Shown piece by piece: positions 51,401-58,899 of a stretch of DNA of 64,000 nt. The position numbers and the translations under genes were made by a program. The stretch is from positions 31,133 to 95,132 of the forward strand of contig NZ_QRDY01000021.1 of assembly GCF_003386205.1 (NCBI RefSeq), read 5' to 3'. Numbering within the stretch: the first letter of the stretch is position 1; each line of letters starts with the position of its first letter. Under the pieces are notes generated by a model. It was not told the DNA's origin, searched no databases, and was given only the letters and a program-made list of their open reading frames with translations. The stretch is from Cohnella lupini (GTDB taxonomy: Bacteria; Bacillota; Bacilli; Paenibacillales; Paenibacillaceae).

Positions 51401-51670
51401 ACGATCGGCACCGAAGCCGGTGAGGTTCAGGACATCCTCAAGGCGCTTGACGATAGAATGGATGTCATTCAGGATAAGCTGGACGACTCCCGTAGCATCG
51501 TACAGAAGGCGCGTCTGATAGGAGAGGTTGTCCAAGCAGGCGATGACGCTATAAGCCAAATCGGCAAAGCGGACGTGCCTAAAGCGGTCAAGGATAAAGC
51601 GATCAAAGATGTGGAAAGCGAAGTCAATCGCATGATCGGCATTATTATTCGCGATATGTTGAGGTTCTAA
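48452..51670 (+). CDS. Large secreted protein with three ~315-residue repeats
   Basis: 1072 residues from ATG 48452 (AGAGGTGA upstream). Signal peptide (KKTVASALAMSMFAASLGGLPLS...VANAAES). Three tandem units start at about 48605, 49541 and 50489. Each has a helical part (FLERMNELYAAL-AGDP-DVQ, then SF-YDPQASDLEAIR-NPEFR and F-GDG) and an Ig-like beta part ending A-VIQAKL and VTL. The C-terminus (50 residues after the last unit) is helical. No LPXTG, S-layer or lipobox motif, so release or non-covalent wall/EPS contact is likely. I know no family. It follows ugd by 28 bases and could be cotranscribed with the EPS genes. Confidence 0.8.
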   Translation: MSKFGKKTVASALAMSMFAASLGGLPLSDKGWAEKLGLNRVANAAESGLPTSAFLERMNELYAALAAGDPADVQDVRELRDEIAGLDETADQILIDPIWNKISDNLPETVDQAQLKTSLFRLVKAVGSFRYDPQASDLEAIRANPEFRATLKTIAAAGGDASINMDDFLVFLFGDGAGKKGVEGTVAEILSSKSVFELFQLLGDKQGITAVLLLATEKLLTETNNYKFSSILSNLGVTSQDVRATVLGFQVKLKQDEPAINAMTVAYIRSAARSTVVISEDGLKHVYSLNIYGIGVPALALQWSKVSGSADIKVATNGTVTIPEGVESASAVIQAKLINPYGGSAKVIYEKEVTLTAAGEETEFPAEQFLERMNKLHEALLAGDPADVQDVRNARDEIAALDATTGQALLDPLWRKIAPKLPASADKAKLKASLFEVFKAVGSFQYDPQASDLEAIRTNPEYRATLKTIGAAGGVSNLVMDDILVFLFGDGEAIKGVDGMIRERLESMSPAELLQTLGNPQAISALSLQAMQLLIADTEAYKISSMIATFGIGAQDLGATILGLSLRLQKDEPALYAMTIALIRSESTASAEVSEDGLKHVYALKSFGIDVPSAAISWVKASGSPDVVVLPNGTVTIPEFVPSATAVIQAKLTKPSGGPAKVIFEQEVTLIATETPGEVFPAEPYFERINKLHGALQAGDPRDAQAVRNARNEIAQLNVEKNLSLIDPLWNRIAPNLPKTADQAQLKASLLKVIIAISSFQYDPQASDLEAMRTNPEFRTALKQIATAGKVKALTVDDILIFLHGDGEERGGVEGTMLDVLKKMKSKEFADLLGNEDKMDDIMDNAVSRTLSNEDYVLSKALRNLGVRSSDLSSMDSKFEIKLRYDEQANEALTVAFIRSEAVPTVKITANGNTHQYGLKVLGIDLPSSVLKWKKVSGSKDVKVDSNGKVSIPSKVWSGTAVIQAVLDDSRDISGKVVFKQEVTIGTEAGEVQDILKALDDRMDVIQDKLDDSRSIVQKARLIGEVVQAGDDAISQIGKADVPKAVKDKAIKDVESEVNRMIGIIIRDMLRF

Positions 51671-51672
51671 AT

Positions 51673-51722
51673 AATAAGCCAGCCTTCTTTCTCTTCGGGG
51701 ATAGATGGCTGGCTTATTCCTC
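51673..51722 (+). terminator. Terminator after the triple-repeat gene
   Basis: Perfect 12-base stem AATAAGCCAGCC / GGCTGGCTTATT with a 22-base loop, then CCTCATTT. The long loop and modest T run make termination probable but not certain. Confidence 0.65.
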
Positions 51723-51768
51723 ATTTGATGGCTATTGAACAAAGTCGTAACGGAACGGAGGTTAGTCC

Positions 51769-52401
51769 ATGAGAAGATACGGACGACGCAAAAAAATAAT
51801 GGCGGGCGGCATTGCAATATTGGTCGCATTAGTCGTCGGAGGTTTATTCACGGCGGATTACGCTGTAAACCGGGTTATGGATTTGTTCGTTGCCGGCATG
51901 GATGCCGAAGCTAACGTCGATTCGACTAAAGAGGAGGTAACCGAGGCGGCGAAACCGTTCGAGTCCGGCAGTCTGGATGCGGGAGCGGGAAGTCCTAGTC
52001 GCGCTTCGGACGATAAGAAGGATCAGCCGGAGCCCCCACCTTCATCTCAAGATGCTGAGAAGCAATTGGAAAATACGAAGCCCCAGCTGGTTCAGAGTGT
52101 AACGGGAAAGCCCGGAGGACCGGTGACGAAGGAGCAAGTGGCGAAAGTAAAGGATAACTTGACCGTATCGGATAAAGCTTCCGTGGTCAAAGTCGTTCTC
52201 AAGAACTTAAGCATGGCGGATATGAAGCGTCTGCGGGCTATGGCTGAAGGCGGTCTGTCCTTGGATGAGAAAAAGGATGCAAAGCGATTGCTACTTGGAA
52301 AGTTATCTTCCGACGAATATAACGAATTGTCCTCTCTAGCGAAAAAATACGGAATTAGCAGAGGGAGAAGCTACGAGGAAGCCAAACAAGAAAATCCCTG
52401 A
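51769..52401 (+). CDS. Single-span membrane protein, EPS-linked
   Basis: 210 residues from ATG 51769 behind GGAGG. Basic N-terminus (MRRYGRRKK), one span (IMAGGIAILVALVVGGLFTADYAV), a Pro/Asp/Ser linker (SSQDAEKQ, QPEPPPSSQ) and a helical C-terminal domain (LTVSDKASVVKVVLKNLSMADMKRLRAMAEGG to LSSDEYNELSSLAKKYGI). The helical part looks like a short repeated two-helix module. No family known. With the next gene it forms a pair behind the triple-repeat protein. Confidence 0.7.
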   Translation: MRRYGRRKKIMAGGIAILVALVVGGLFTADYAVNRVMDLFVAGMDAEANVDSTKEEVTEAAKPFESGSLDAGAGSPSRASDDKKDQPEPPPSSQDAEKQLENTKPQLVQSVTGKPGGPVTKEQVAKVKDNLTVSDKASVVKVVLKNLSMADMKRLRAMAEGGLSLDEKKDAKRLLLGKLSSDEYNELSSLAKKYGISRGRSYEEAKQENP

Positions 52402-52435
52402 AAGAGTATTTCATAGAAAGGGGAGTTAAATCTCG

Positions 52436-53305
52436 ATGGGAAATAAACGAAGACGCAGGTCGAGAAGGCGCGGTTCATTTAAGCCGGATCCGATTATCGC
52501 TACTTTAGCTTCTATAGCTGTCTTCCTAGTTATCGTATGGGCAGCGCTGTATTGGAACGAATCCTCGGGGCGTTCATTGATCGTCCATGCGGATCAACCC
52601 GAAGCGGAAGCTTCTATCGGCGAGTCGCCATCGCCGCTATCGGAACTAGAGGGAGATCTGCCGCCAACTGATTCGGAAACGTCAATGGACGATGAACCCG
52701 CCGAAGGTGCAAACGAGGCTACCGACGAACAACCGGAGGGGGAAGCTCTGAACCCTGCGCACGAATCGAACGGCACAACGAACAATCCCGATTCTACTTC
52801 TAACACTGCGGATCCTGAATCCAACGACGAGCCAGATTCCGGTTTAACAGTTCCAACGGATTCAGGTTCACCGATTGAGTCGGAGCCCGACTTGCCTATT
52901 GAGTCAGATCAGAACTCGCCTGACGTATCTCCGGTCAATTCGCCTGACGAATCTCCGGCGAATTCGCCGATCAGCCTGACGGAGCGATATGAACAGGATA
53001 TCAAAGAGGTTCAAGCGGCATGCACGAAAGAGATGAAGGAGGCATTAAACGGAGCGGAATCCAGCTTGGAACAGCTTGACCGCAGGGATCCTGTTGCTTT
53101 GCAAGCTTGGAATGAGAAGTGGACGAATAAGCTTTCGGAGGCGGAATCCGATTGTGACGGCGAATTCCAAGAGGTGATCCAGAATGCCGAGCACGATTCC
53201 GTATCACCGGCGTTAATCGAGGAATGGAAGCAAACTTTCATCGAATCGAAGGAGGAACTAAGGAAGGAGTCGAAAGCGAAGTTAACGCAGTTAGTGGGAG
53301 GATAA
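52436..53305 (+). CDS. Single-span membrane protein with Ser/Pro/Asp-rich stalk
   Basis: 289 residues. Arg-rich cytoplasmic head (MGNKRRRRSRRRG), one span (IIATLASIAVFLVIVWAALYW), then about 125 residues of low-complexity acidic Ser/Pro/Glu/Asp (SDQNSPDVSPVNSPDESPANSP repeats near 160-180), then a C-terminal charged helical domain with cysteines (QAACTKEMKEAL, AESDCDGEFQEV). The stalk suggests a domain held away from the membrane in the wall. Shares its plan with the upstream gene. Its 3' end overlaps the opposite XRE gene by 15 bases. Confidence 0.7.
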   Translation: MGNKRRRRSRRRGSFKPDPIIATLASIAVFLVIVWAALYWNESSGRSLIVHADQPEAEASIGESPSPLSELEGDLPPTDSETSMDDEPAEGANEATDEQPEGEALNPAHESNGTTNNPDSTSNTADPESNDEPDSGLTVPTDSGSPIESEPDLPIESDQNSPDVSPVNSPDESPANSPISLTERYEQDIKEVQAACTKEMKEALNGAESSLEQLDRRDPVALQAWNEKWTNKLSEAESDCDGEFQEVIQNAEHDSVSPALIEEWKQTFIESKEELRKESKAKLTQLVGG

Positions 53306-53662
53306 GTCGGAATCTTTGGGCAGCGAGCGGTCGCGTAGCACGCGTTCCAGCAAATTGCGGATCAGATCCAGGTCGTCCTTTTCCAGAGGTACCCCGTCCC
53401 AATGAAGCTGTTCGTAATTCAAATATTCTTTGGCGTTATGGTTAAGCTCGATTGGCGGTTCCGGATAATCGGTGAGCCCTAGAAGGTAATCCGCCGAAGT
53501 CCGCAGCTTTCTGGAGATCGTCTGGATGGATTCGATCGTCGGCTGCCGATATCCGGATTCGTACCCCGCGTATGTGCTTTTTGCCACGCCGACGTAGTCG
53601 GCCAGCTCCTGCATGGTCAACTTCCGACTTTTCCGCAACTGCTTCAGTCGCTTGGAGAACAT
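53291..53662 (-). CDS. XRE-family transcription regulator (SinR-like)
   Basis: 123 residues from ATG 53662 after GGAAAGGGGGGGCGGGG. Helix-turn-helix domain at 1-65 (RLKQLRKSRKLTMQELADYVGVAKSTYAGYESGYRQPTIESIQTISRKLRTSADYLLG). The C-terminal 55 residues (LNYEQLHWDGVPLEKDDLDLIRNLLERVL) form a dimer-type helix pair. Sits at the end of the EPS locus on the other strand. SinR-like regulators control matrix genes in Bacillus, so control of this locus is plausible but unproven. Confidence 0.85.
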   Translation of the reverse strand: MFSKRLKQLRKSRKLTMQELADYVGVAKSTYAGYESGYRQPTIESIQTISRKLRTSADYLLGLTDYPEPPIELNHNAKEYLNYEQLHWDGVPLEKDDLDLIRNLLERVLRDRSLPKDSDLSSH

Positions 53663-53857
53663 CCCCGCCCCCCCTTTCCGAACTCGTCTATAGTATTTTT
53701 CTACTGTCTTACTCCGCATTTTCCCGTTAAACCACACATAATTATAGCATGATTGCCATTTACTTGCACTCGAGATCCGCGTCGTGTCTATCTCTTTATG
53801 TTATCATATAGACGATAGAATTAGCGCATTTGTTTACTAAAGAAAGGAAGATTGCCG

Positions 53858-54490
53858 GTGTTATCGCGTTACTCGACCGTTAGGCAATACGGATCGAAAG
53901 AAATCGTCATCAAGAAATCCCGGTTCATCGGACACGCGAAACCCGTGGAGTCGGAAGAAGAAGCGGTTGCTTTCATAGAAGAACTGAAGAAAAAATACTG
54001 GGACGCAACGCATAATTGCTCGGCTTACCTGATCGGCGAACGAGATCAATTCCAGAAGGCGCTGGACGACGGGGAACCGAGCGGAACGGCAGGCAGACCG
54101 ATTCTCGAAGTCATCAAGCATCGCGGATTGAAAAACGTGGCCGTCGTGGTCACGCGTTATTACGGCGGAATCATGCTGGGCGCCGGCGGCTTGGTCCGAG
54201 CGTATACGGATGGAGCCGTAGCCGGCATCGATGCCGGCGATCCTATCGTGAAAGTTCTTCATCAAGAAGTCGTCGTGGATGTCGATTACGGGTGGTACGG
54301 GAAGCTGGAGAACGAGCTTAGGGGAAGAGGCTTCAGGGTCGGCGAGGTATCGTTTACCGATCGCGTTAGGGTATTATGCCTCCCCGAGTCAGGGGAAGCA
54401 GAACGGTTTCAAGCTTGGATAACGGATTTCACGCAGGGACAAGCTTTTCTGGAGCCCGGAGCGGAAACTTATTTCATCGAAGGCGAGTAG
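53858..54490 (+). CDS. yigZ: YigZ/IMPACT family protein
   Basis: 210 residues; GTG 53858 gives the better spacing to AGAAAGGAAG than the TTG at 53852. UPF0029/IMPACT N-terminal domain with KKSRFIGHAKPVESEEEAVAFIEEL, DATHNCSAYLIGE, DDGEPSGTAGRPILEVIKHRGLKNVAVVVTRYYGGIMLGAGGLVRAY, then the DUF1949 C-terminal domain. Conserved bacterial protein tied to ribosome or translation functions; role unsettled. It ends against the broken yjbQ. Confidence 0.9.
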   Translation: MLSRYSTVRQYGSKEIVIKKSRFIGHAKPVESEEEAVAFIEELKKKYWDATHNCSAYLIGERDQFQKALDDGEPSGTAGRPILEVIKHRGLKNVAVVVTRYYGGIMLGAGGLVRAYTDGAVAGIDAGDPIVKVLHQEVVVDVDYGWYGKLENELRGRGFRVGEVSFTDRVRVLCLPESGEAERFQAWITDFTQGQAFLEPGAETYFIEGE

Positions 54491-54756
54491 CTTTCAGGTG
54501 GGATGCCGTATTTCCCTCGGAATGCCTGTATTGCGGATGCTCCCAGGGATAAATCTCATTCAATCGCATGAGAACGTTCCAGCTTGACGTCCGGATCCGC
54601 ATTCTCGTTAATGGTTATGCCGGCGGTCGTATGAGTGCAATAAACGATAACGACTCCTTCTTGCATGCCGCTCTGGGCAACGCGGGATGCCACCTGCCTC
54701 GTAATGTCGACCATTTCATCTCGGCGCACCGTGCGCAAAGTTTCTTTGAACAGCAT
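54474..54756 (-). pseudogene. yjbQ: Broken YjbQ (UPF0047) gene
   Basis: Begins normally at ATG 54756 behind GAGGAGG: MLFKETLRTVRRDEMVDITRQVASRVAQSGMQEGVVIVYCTHTTAGITINENADPDVK. It then loses frame and stops at 54556. The adjacent frame continues the family exactly (VLMRLNEIYPWEHPQYRHSEGNTASHLKAT) before it meets the yigZ end. So there is one frameshift near 54590, and the C-terminal 35 or so family residues (the SVTVPV and GTWQ part) are gone. YjbQ is normally about 130-140 residues. Confidence 0.82.
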
Positions 54757-54900
54757 GGACAATCCTCCTCTTTTTTCTCTTCCTTGATTATATTATTTCG
54801 TTTTTTTTCGCGTTATATCGTCATTTCACCATACATAAGCCTTTCGAATAAATTGTATTAGTTTTTTTAATAAAATGGGCTCGGGGCAGTAGCTTTTTCA

Positions 54901-54930
54901 TTGACGGAATTAGCCGTTTTCTGGTAAAGT
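54901..54930 (+). promoter_or_regulatory. Sulfate operon promoter
   Basis: -35 TTGACG at 54901-54906, an 18-base spacer and TAAAGT at 54925-54930. About 100 bases before the cysT start. Confidence 0.55.
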
Positions 54931-54932
54931 AA

Positions 54933-54958
54933 TAATACCCACTAATTTAATAGGAATT
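54933..54958 (+). promoter_or_regulatory. CymR-like operator
   Basis: TAATACC at 54933-54939 and ATAGGAATT ending at 54958 match the two halves of the CymR consensus as I recall it from B. subtilis (TAAWNCC, then ATNGGAATT), with the right spacing and mismatches at two central A positions. It lies directly after the -10, where a bound repressor would block transcription. CymR represses sulfur assimilation genes when cysteine is plentiful. Confidence 0.6.
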
Positions 54959-55002
54959 ATTTAATATATAGCTCTCGAGGCTCCAGGAGGTACACGACAA
55001 AC

Positions 55003-55818
55003 GTGAGTTCCATGCTGCAGAGTAGATGGTGGAGCTGGGGATTTCGCAGCGCCGTCATGCTTTATTTTATGATATTGATCGTTTTTCCTATTCTCGGAAT
55101 TTACGGGAAATCATTGTCCGCCGGTTGGTCGACTTTCGCGGATAATATTGTCGAACCGCTAGCTTGGAAAGCCGTAACGCTGACGATTAAGCTTGCTGTA
55201 ATCGCTACGATCATCAATGTATTTGTCGGCACGATGTCGGCTTGGGTACTCGTGCGGTATCGTTTTCCGGGCCGGCGTTTGCTGAACAGCCTCGTGGATC
55301 TGCCTTTCGCGCTTCCTACGGCAGTCGCGGGTTTGATGATCCTTCTTCTTCTCGGGCCGCACAGCTTGGTAGGGGAATGGGCCGAAAAGCTCGGATTCAC
55401 GATTTTGTTTCATCAGCCCGCCATCATAATCGCCATGATCTTCGTAACGTTTCCGTTCGTTATTCGCGCCGTCCAGCCGTTGCTTGAAGAAATGGACACC
55501 TCCGAGGAGGAAGCCGCGTACACGTTAGGAGCAACCAAGGCCGTGACCTTCTGGAAAATCATTCTGCCGAATATGCTTCCGGGCATTCTTAGCGGCGCGA
55601 TGCTCGCTTTCTCGAGGGCGTTGGCGGAATTCGGCGCAGTCGTGCTTGTGGCCGGTAACATCCCCGGGAAAACCCTTATCGCTTCCGTATACATCTTCGG
55701 GGAGATCGAAAGCGACAATACCATCGGCGCAACGGCGGTCAGCGTAGTGCTTCTGACCTTTTCATTCCTTATTTTATGGACGGTTAATTACGTTCAGATG
55801 AGGGGGGGAAACGGATGA
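55003..55818 (+). CDS. cysT: Sulfate/thiosulfate ABC transporter permease CysT
   Basis: 271 residues from GTG 55003 (AGGAGG upstream; ATG 55012 also possible). Six hydrophobic helices and the EAA loop that contacts the ATPase (EEAAYTLGATKAVTFWKIILPNMLPGIL). Pairs with CysW to form the channel. Overlaps cysW by four bases in a cysT-cysW-cysA-sbp operon. Confidence 0.95.
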   Translation: MSSMLQSRWWSWGFRSAVMLYFMILIVFPILGIYGKSLSAGWSTFADNIVEPLAWKAVTLTIKLAVIATIINVFVGTMSAWVLVRYRFPGRRLLNSLVDLPFALPTAVAGLMILLLLGPHSLVGEWAEKLGFTILFHQPAIIIAMIFVTFPFVIRAVQPLLEEMDTSEEEAAYTLGATKAVTFWKIILPNMLPGILSGAMLAFSRALAEFGAVVLVAGNIPGKTLIASVYIFGEIESDNTIGATAVSVVLLTFSFLILWTVNYVQMRGGNG

Positions 55819-56612
55819 GACGCTTATGGATCGGTTTAACGGTAGCCGTGTTCGGATTGCTTCTTATCGTGCCCGTCGTTCGTATCTCCATGGGCGCCAT
55901 GAATGAAGGTTGGAGCGGGTTCGCTGACGGATTGGCTAGACCGGAAACACGGCATGCGCTGCTCATGACCGGGTTGATCGTCGTGATCGTTACGGTCGTG
56001 AATACGCTGTTCGGAGTCATGTTGTCCCTCTATCTGGTAAGGGCGACTTGGCTGGGCAAACGAATCAAAAGATTACTTAACAGCATCGTCGATTTGCCCT
56101 TTGCCGTATCTCCGGTAATCGGCGGATTGATGATCGTACTCCTGCTCGGCCCGGAAACGGCGCTCGGCGCGCTATTCAACAAGGCGGGAATAGATATCGT
56201 TTTCGCGTTACCCGGAATGATCATTGCCACGTTATTCGTTACTTTTCCATTGGTAGTCCGAGAAGTCATGCCGGTGCTGCAAGAAATCGGAAGCGCGCAG
56301 GAAGAAGCCGCCGCTACTCTTGGAGCTAGCGCTTGGACGACTTTCTGGCGGGTAACCTGGCCTTCGATCCAATGGAGCGTCGTATATGGAGTCGTGCTTA
56401 CGGTAGCTCGAGCGTTAGGCGAATTCGGAGCCGTGCTCGTCGTATCCGGCAATATATTGTTCAAGACGCAGACCGCTACCACTCTCGTCTATCAAGACGT
56501 CGAAAACTTTAACCTGACGTCCGCGAATGCTATCGCGCTCGTACTGGCAGCAGGATCGGTAACGTTGCTATTGCTTATGGAATGGGCCAAATCGAGAAGG
56601 GAAGTGCATTGA
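55815..56612 (+). CDS. cysW: Sulfate ABC transporter permease CysW
   Basis: 265 residues, ATGA overlap with cysT. Same permease fold, with the EAA motif in EEAAATLGASAWTTFWRVTWPSIQWSVVYGV, and the family text VDLPFAVSPVIGGLMIVLLLG. Second half of the membrane channel. It ends two bases before cysA. Confidence 0.95.
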   Translation: MRRLWIGLTVAVFGLLLIVPVVRISMGAMNEGWSGFADGLARPETRHALLMTGLIVVIVTVVNTLFGVMLSLYLVRATWLGKRIKRLLNSIVDLPFAVSPVIGGLMIVLLLGPETALGALFNKAGIDIVFALPGMIIATLFVTFPLVVREVMPVLQEIGSAQEEAAATLGASAWTTFWRVTWPSIQWSVVYGVVLTVARALGEFGAVLVVSGNILFKTQTATTLVYQDVENFNLTSANAIALVLAAGSVTLLLLMEWAKSRREVH

Positions 56613-56613
56613 T

Positions 56614-57678
56614 ATGCATATCGAAGTTAACGGTTTGAATAAGAAATTCGGAGAATTTCAAGCGGTTAAGGATGTCAGCTTCGAGATCGAGAAAGGTCAA
56701 CTGATCGGACTGCTCGGACCGAGCGGCGGCGGTAAAACCTCCATCCTTCGGATGCTTGCGGGACTGGAATCGGTCGACGATGGTGATATCGTCTTTCACG
56801 GCAAGCGAGTAAACGATCTTCCGCCCCAAGAGAGGGGGATCGGCTTCGTTTTCCAGAACTATGCCCTCTTCAAGCATATGACGGTAGAAGATAACATCTC
56901 TTTCGGCTTGGAAGTCAAGAAATGGACGAAGGCGAAGATCAAGGCGCGCGTGGCCGAGCTCGTCGAGTTGACGGGATTGTCGGGCTTCGAGAAGCGTTAT
57001 CCGCACCAACTATCGGGAGGTCAACGTCAGCGTGTGGCTTTCGCTAGAGCTTTGGCACCCGAGCCTCAGCTGCTGCTGTTAGACGAACCGTTCGCGGCAA
57101 TCGATGCGAAGATTCGCCATGAACTGCGCTCGTGGCTTCGCGATATGATCGATCGCCTTGGTATTACTTCCATTTTCGTTACGCATGACCAGGACGAAGC
57201 GATCGAGGTCGCCGACCAAATCATGATTATCAACAAAGGGCGTTTAGAGCAAAAGGGTACGCCGTGGGAAATTTATAAAAACCCGGAATCTCCGTTCGTG
57301 GCCGGCTTCATCGGAGAGTCCACGATCGTGGACGACGTATCTTCCCTGAAGGGGTTCGGCCATGCATCGGATTGGCCGGGAACGAAAGCCCTCATTCGCC
57401 CGGAGTACGTCGAAGTCGGAAAAGCTGCGGATTTCGAATTGTTGTCCGCAACGGAGCCGGGGCGCGTGCGACACGTGCATTTCCGGGGGAGCGAATGGCT
57501 GGTGGAAGTCGAGGTGGGCACGTCCCGTCTGGTGACGTACAGGTCGCTTGAGAAGGAAATCCTTCATCCAGGAGATGAGGTACAAGTGCTGATCCATCGC
57601 GCGTATTTGTTCAACGATAACGACAGTTGGGTCATGGAGAATAAACTTAAGGAAGATCCGATGCCGGTTCATATCTAA
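56614..57678 (+). CDS. cysA: Sulfate ABC transporter ATP-binding protein
   Basis: 354 residues. Walker A GPSGGGKTS, Q-loop FVFQNYALFKHMTVEDN, signature LSGGQRQRVAFARAL, Walker B LLLLDEPFAAID, switch VTHDQDEA. The C-terminal 110 residues form the TOBE-like regulatory part (ALIRPEYVEVGK, WLVEVEVGTSRLVTYR). Powers sulfate uptake by CysTW. Confidence 0.96.
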   Translation: MHIEVNGLNKKFGEFQAVKDVSFEIEKGQLIGLLGPSGGGKTSILRMLAGLESVDDGDIVFHGKRVNDLPPQERGIGFVFQNYALFKHMTVEDNISFGLEVKKWTKAKIKARVAELVELTGLSGFEKRYPHQLSGGQRQRVAFARALAPEPQLLLLDEPFAAIDAKIRHELRSWLRDMIDRLGITSIFVTHDQDEAIEVADQIMIINKGRLEQKGTPWEIYKNPESPFVAGFIGESTIVDDVSSLKGFGHASDWPGTKALIRPEYVEVGKAADFELLSATEPGRVRHVHFRGSEWLVEVEVGTSRLVTYRSLEKEILHPGDEVQVLIHRAYLFNDNDSWVMENKLKEDPMPVHI

Positions 57679-57721
57679 TCGACGGAGCGGGAGCCTTCGA
57701 AGGCACCGCGGGAGGACAGCT

Positions 57722-58798
57722 ATGAAGACGGGAAACCGTAGTTCTACTTCCAGGCGCAAATCTGGACTAACCGCACTCCTATTAATGACTATTATGCTTC
57801 CTATAGTCGGCTGCGGAGATAACGAGCCCGAAGCGGGATCGAATCAAACCGCGCCGAAGGGCGACGTTACGCTTGTGATCGGAGCGTATTCGGTAGCCAA
57901 AGACGCGCTACAAGAAATTCTTCCCGAGTTTAAGGCGGAATGGAAGGCAAGCACGGGGCAAGACATTGCCTTCCAGGAATCCTATGAAGCATCAGGTACC
58001 CAGGCGCGGTCCATCGTCGGCGGTTTCGATGCCGATATTACGCTGCTGGCGCTAGAAGGGGATATGGATAAGCTGGTGAAGGCGGAGCTAGTCGATCCTG
58101 AATGGAGCAACACGGAAACCAAAGGTATGGTCACCCGATCGATCGTCGTACTCGGTACGAGAGCGGGCAATCCGCTCGGAATTAAAGATTTCGACGATTT
58201 GACCAAGCCCGGCGTCAAAGTATTGTACCCGAATCCGAAAACTTCGGGCGGGGCGCAATGGGACATCAACGCGATCTACGGTGCCGGCTTGAAGAAATCG
58301 GAAGCCGCAACCGGAACCAAGGATCCGGAGGCAGCCAAGAAGTTTCTGAAGGACGTTCATAGCAACATCGAATCGATGGACAAAAGCGGCCGCGCATCGA
58401 TGGCCGCTTTCGAATACGGAGTCGGCGACGTTATCGTGACCTACGAGAATGAATTGCTGGCAAGAATCGCGCAGGGCGTTCGGTACGATATCGTCGTACC
58501 TCCAAGCACGATATTAATCGAGAATCCGGCCGCGGTCGTGAGCCGTAATGCGGACCGTCACGGCGTACGCGAGGCCGCCGACGCTTTCGTCCAGTATTTA
58601 TATTCCGATACTGCCCAGAAGCTGTTCGCGAAGTACGGATTTCGTCCCGTTCAAGAGCAGCTCGCCGATCGGATGCAAGAAGACTTTCCTCAGCCGCCGC
58701 AGCTGTTCACGATCGATTATCTTGGGGGATGGGACGAGGTTCGGGACACCTTATATTCGAAGCGCGGAGTATGGTATCAGGTGTTGGCGGGTCGATAA
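57722..58798 (+). CDS. sbp: Sulfate-binding lipoprotein
   Basis: 358 residues from ATG 57722 behind GGGAGGACAG. Lipoprotein signal with the modified Cys at 31 (MLPIVGC). Sbp/CysP family: DVTLVIGAYSVAKDALQEILPEF, FQESYEASGTQARSIVGGFDADIT, YPNPKTSGGAQWDINAIYG, VTYENE. Captures sulfate outside the membrane for CysTWA. Last gene of the operon; a terminator follows. Confidence 0.94.
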   Translation: MKTGNRSSTSRRKSGLTALLLMTIMLPIVGCGDNEPEAGSNQTAPKGDVTLVIGAYSVAKDALQEILPEFKAEWKASTGQDIAFQESYEASGTQARSIVGGFDADITLLALEGDMDKLVKAELVDPEWSNTETKGMVTRSIVVLGTRAGNPLGIKDFDDLTKPGVKVLYPNPKTSGGAQWDINAIYGAGLKKSEAATGTKDPEAAKKFLKDVHSNIESMDKSGRASMAAFEYGVGDVIVTYENELLARIAQGVRYDIVVPPSTILIENPAAVVSRNADRHGVREAADAFVQYLYSDTAQKLFAKYGFRPVQEQLADRMQEDFPQPPQLFTIDYLGGWDEVRDTLYSKRGVWYQVLAGR

Positions 58799-58822
58799 AA
58801 GCCCATTTCTCGTTTACTGGCG

Positions 58823-58860
58823 AAGAACCCCGACCGGGAGCCCGGTCGAGGTTCTTTTTC
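58823..58860 (+). terminator. Sulfate operon terminator
   Basis: AAGAACC-C-CGACCGGG pairs with CCCGGTCG-A-GGTTCTT (one mismatch), followed by five T. Confidence 0.88.
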
Positions 58861-58899
58861 CGTTCGAGTAACGAACGAAGTGCGGAGTACCGTCGATCG

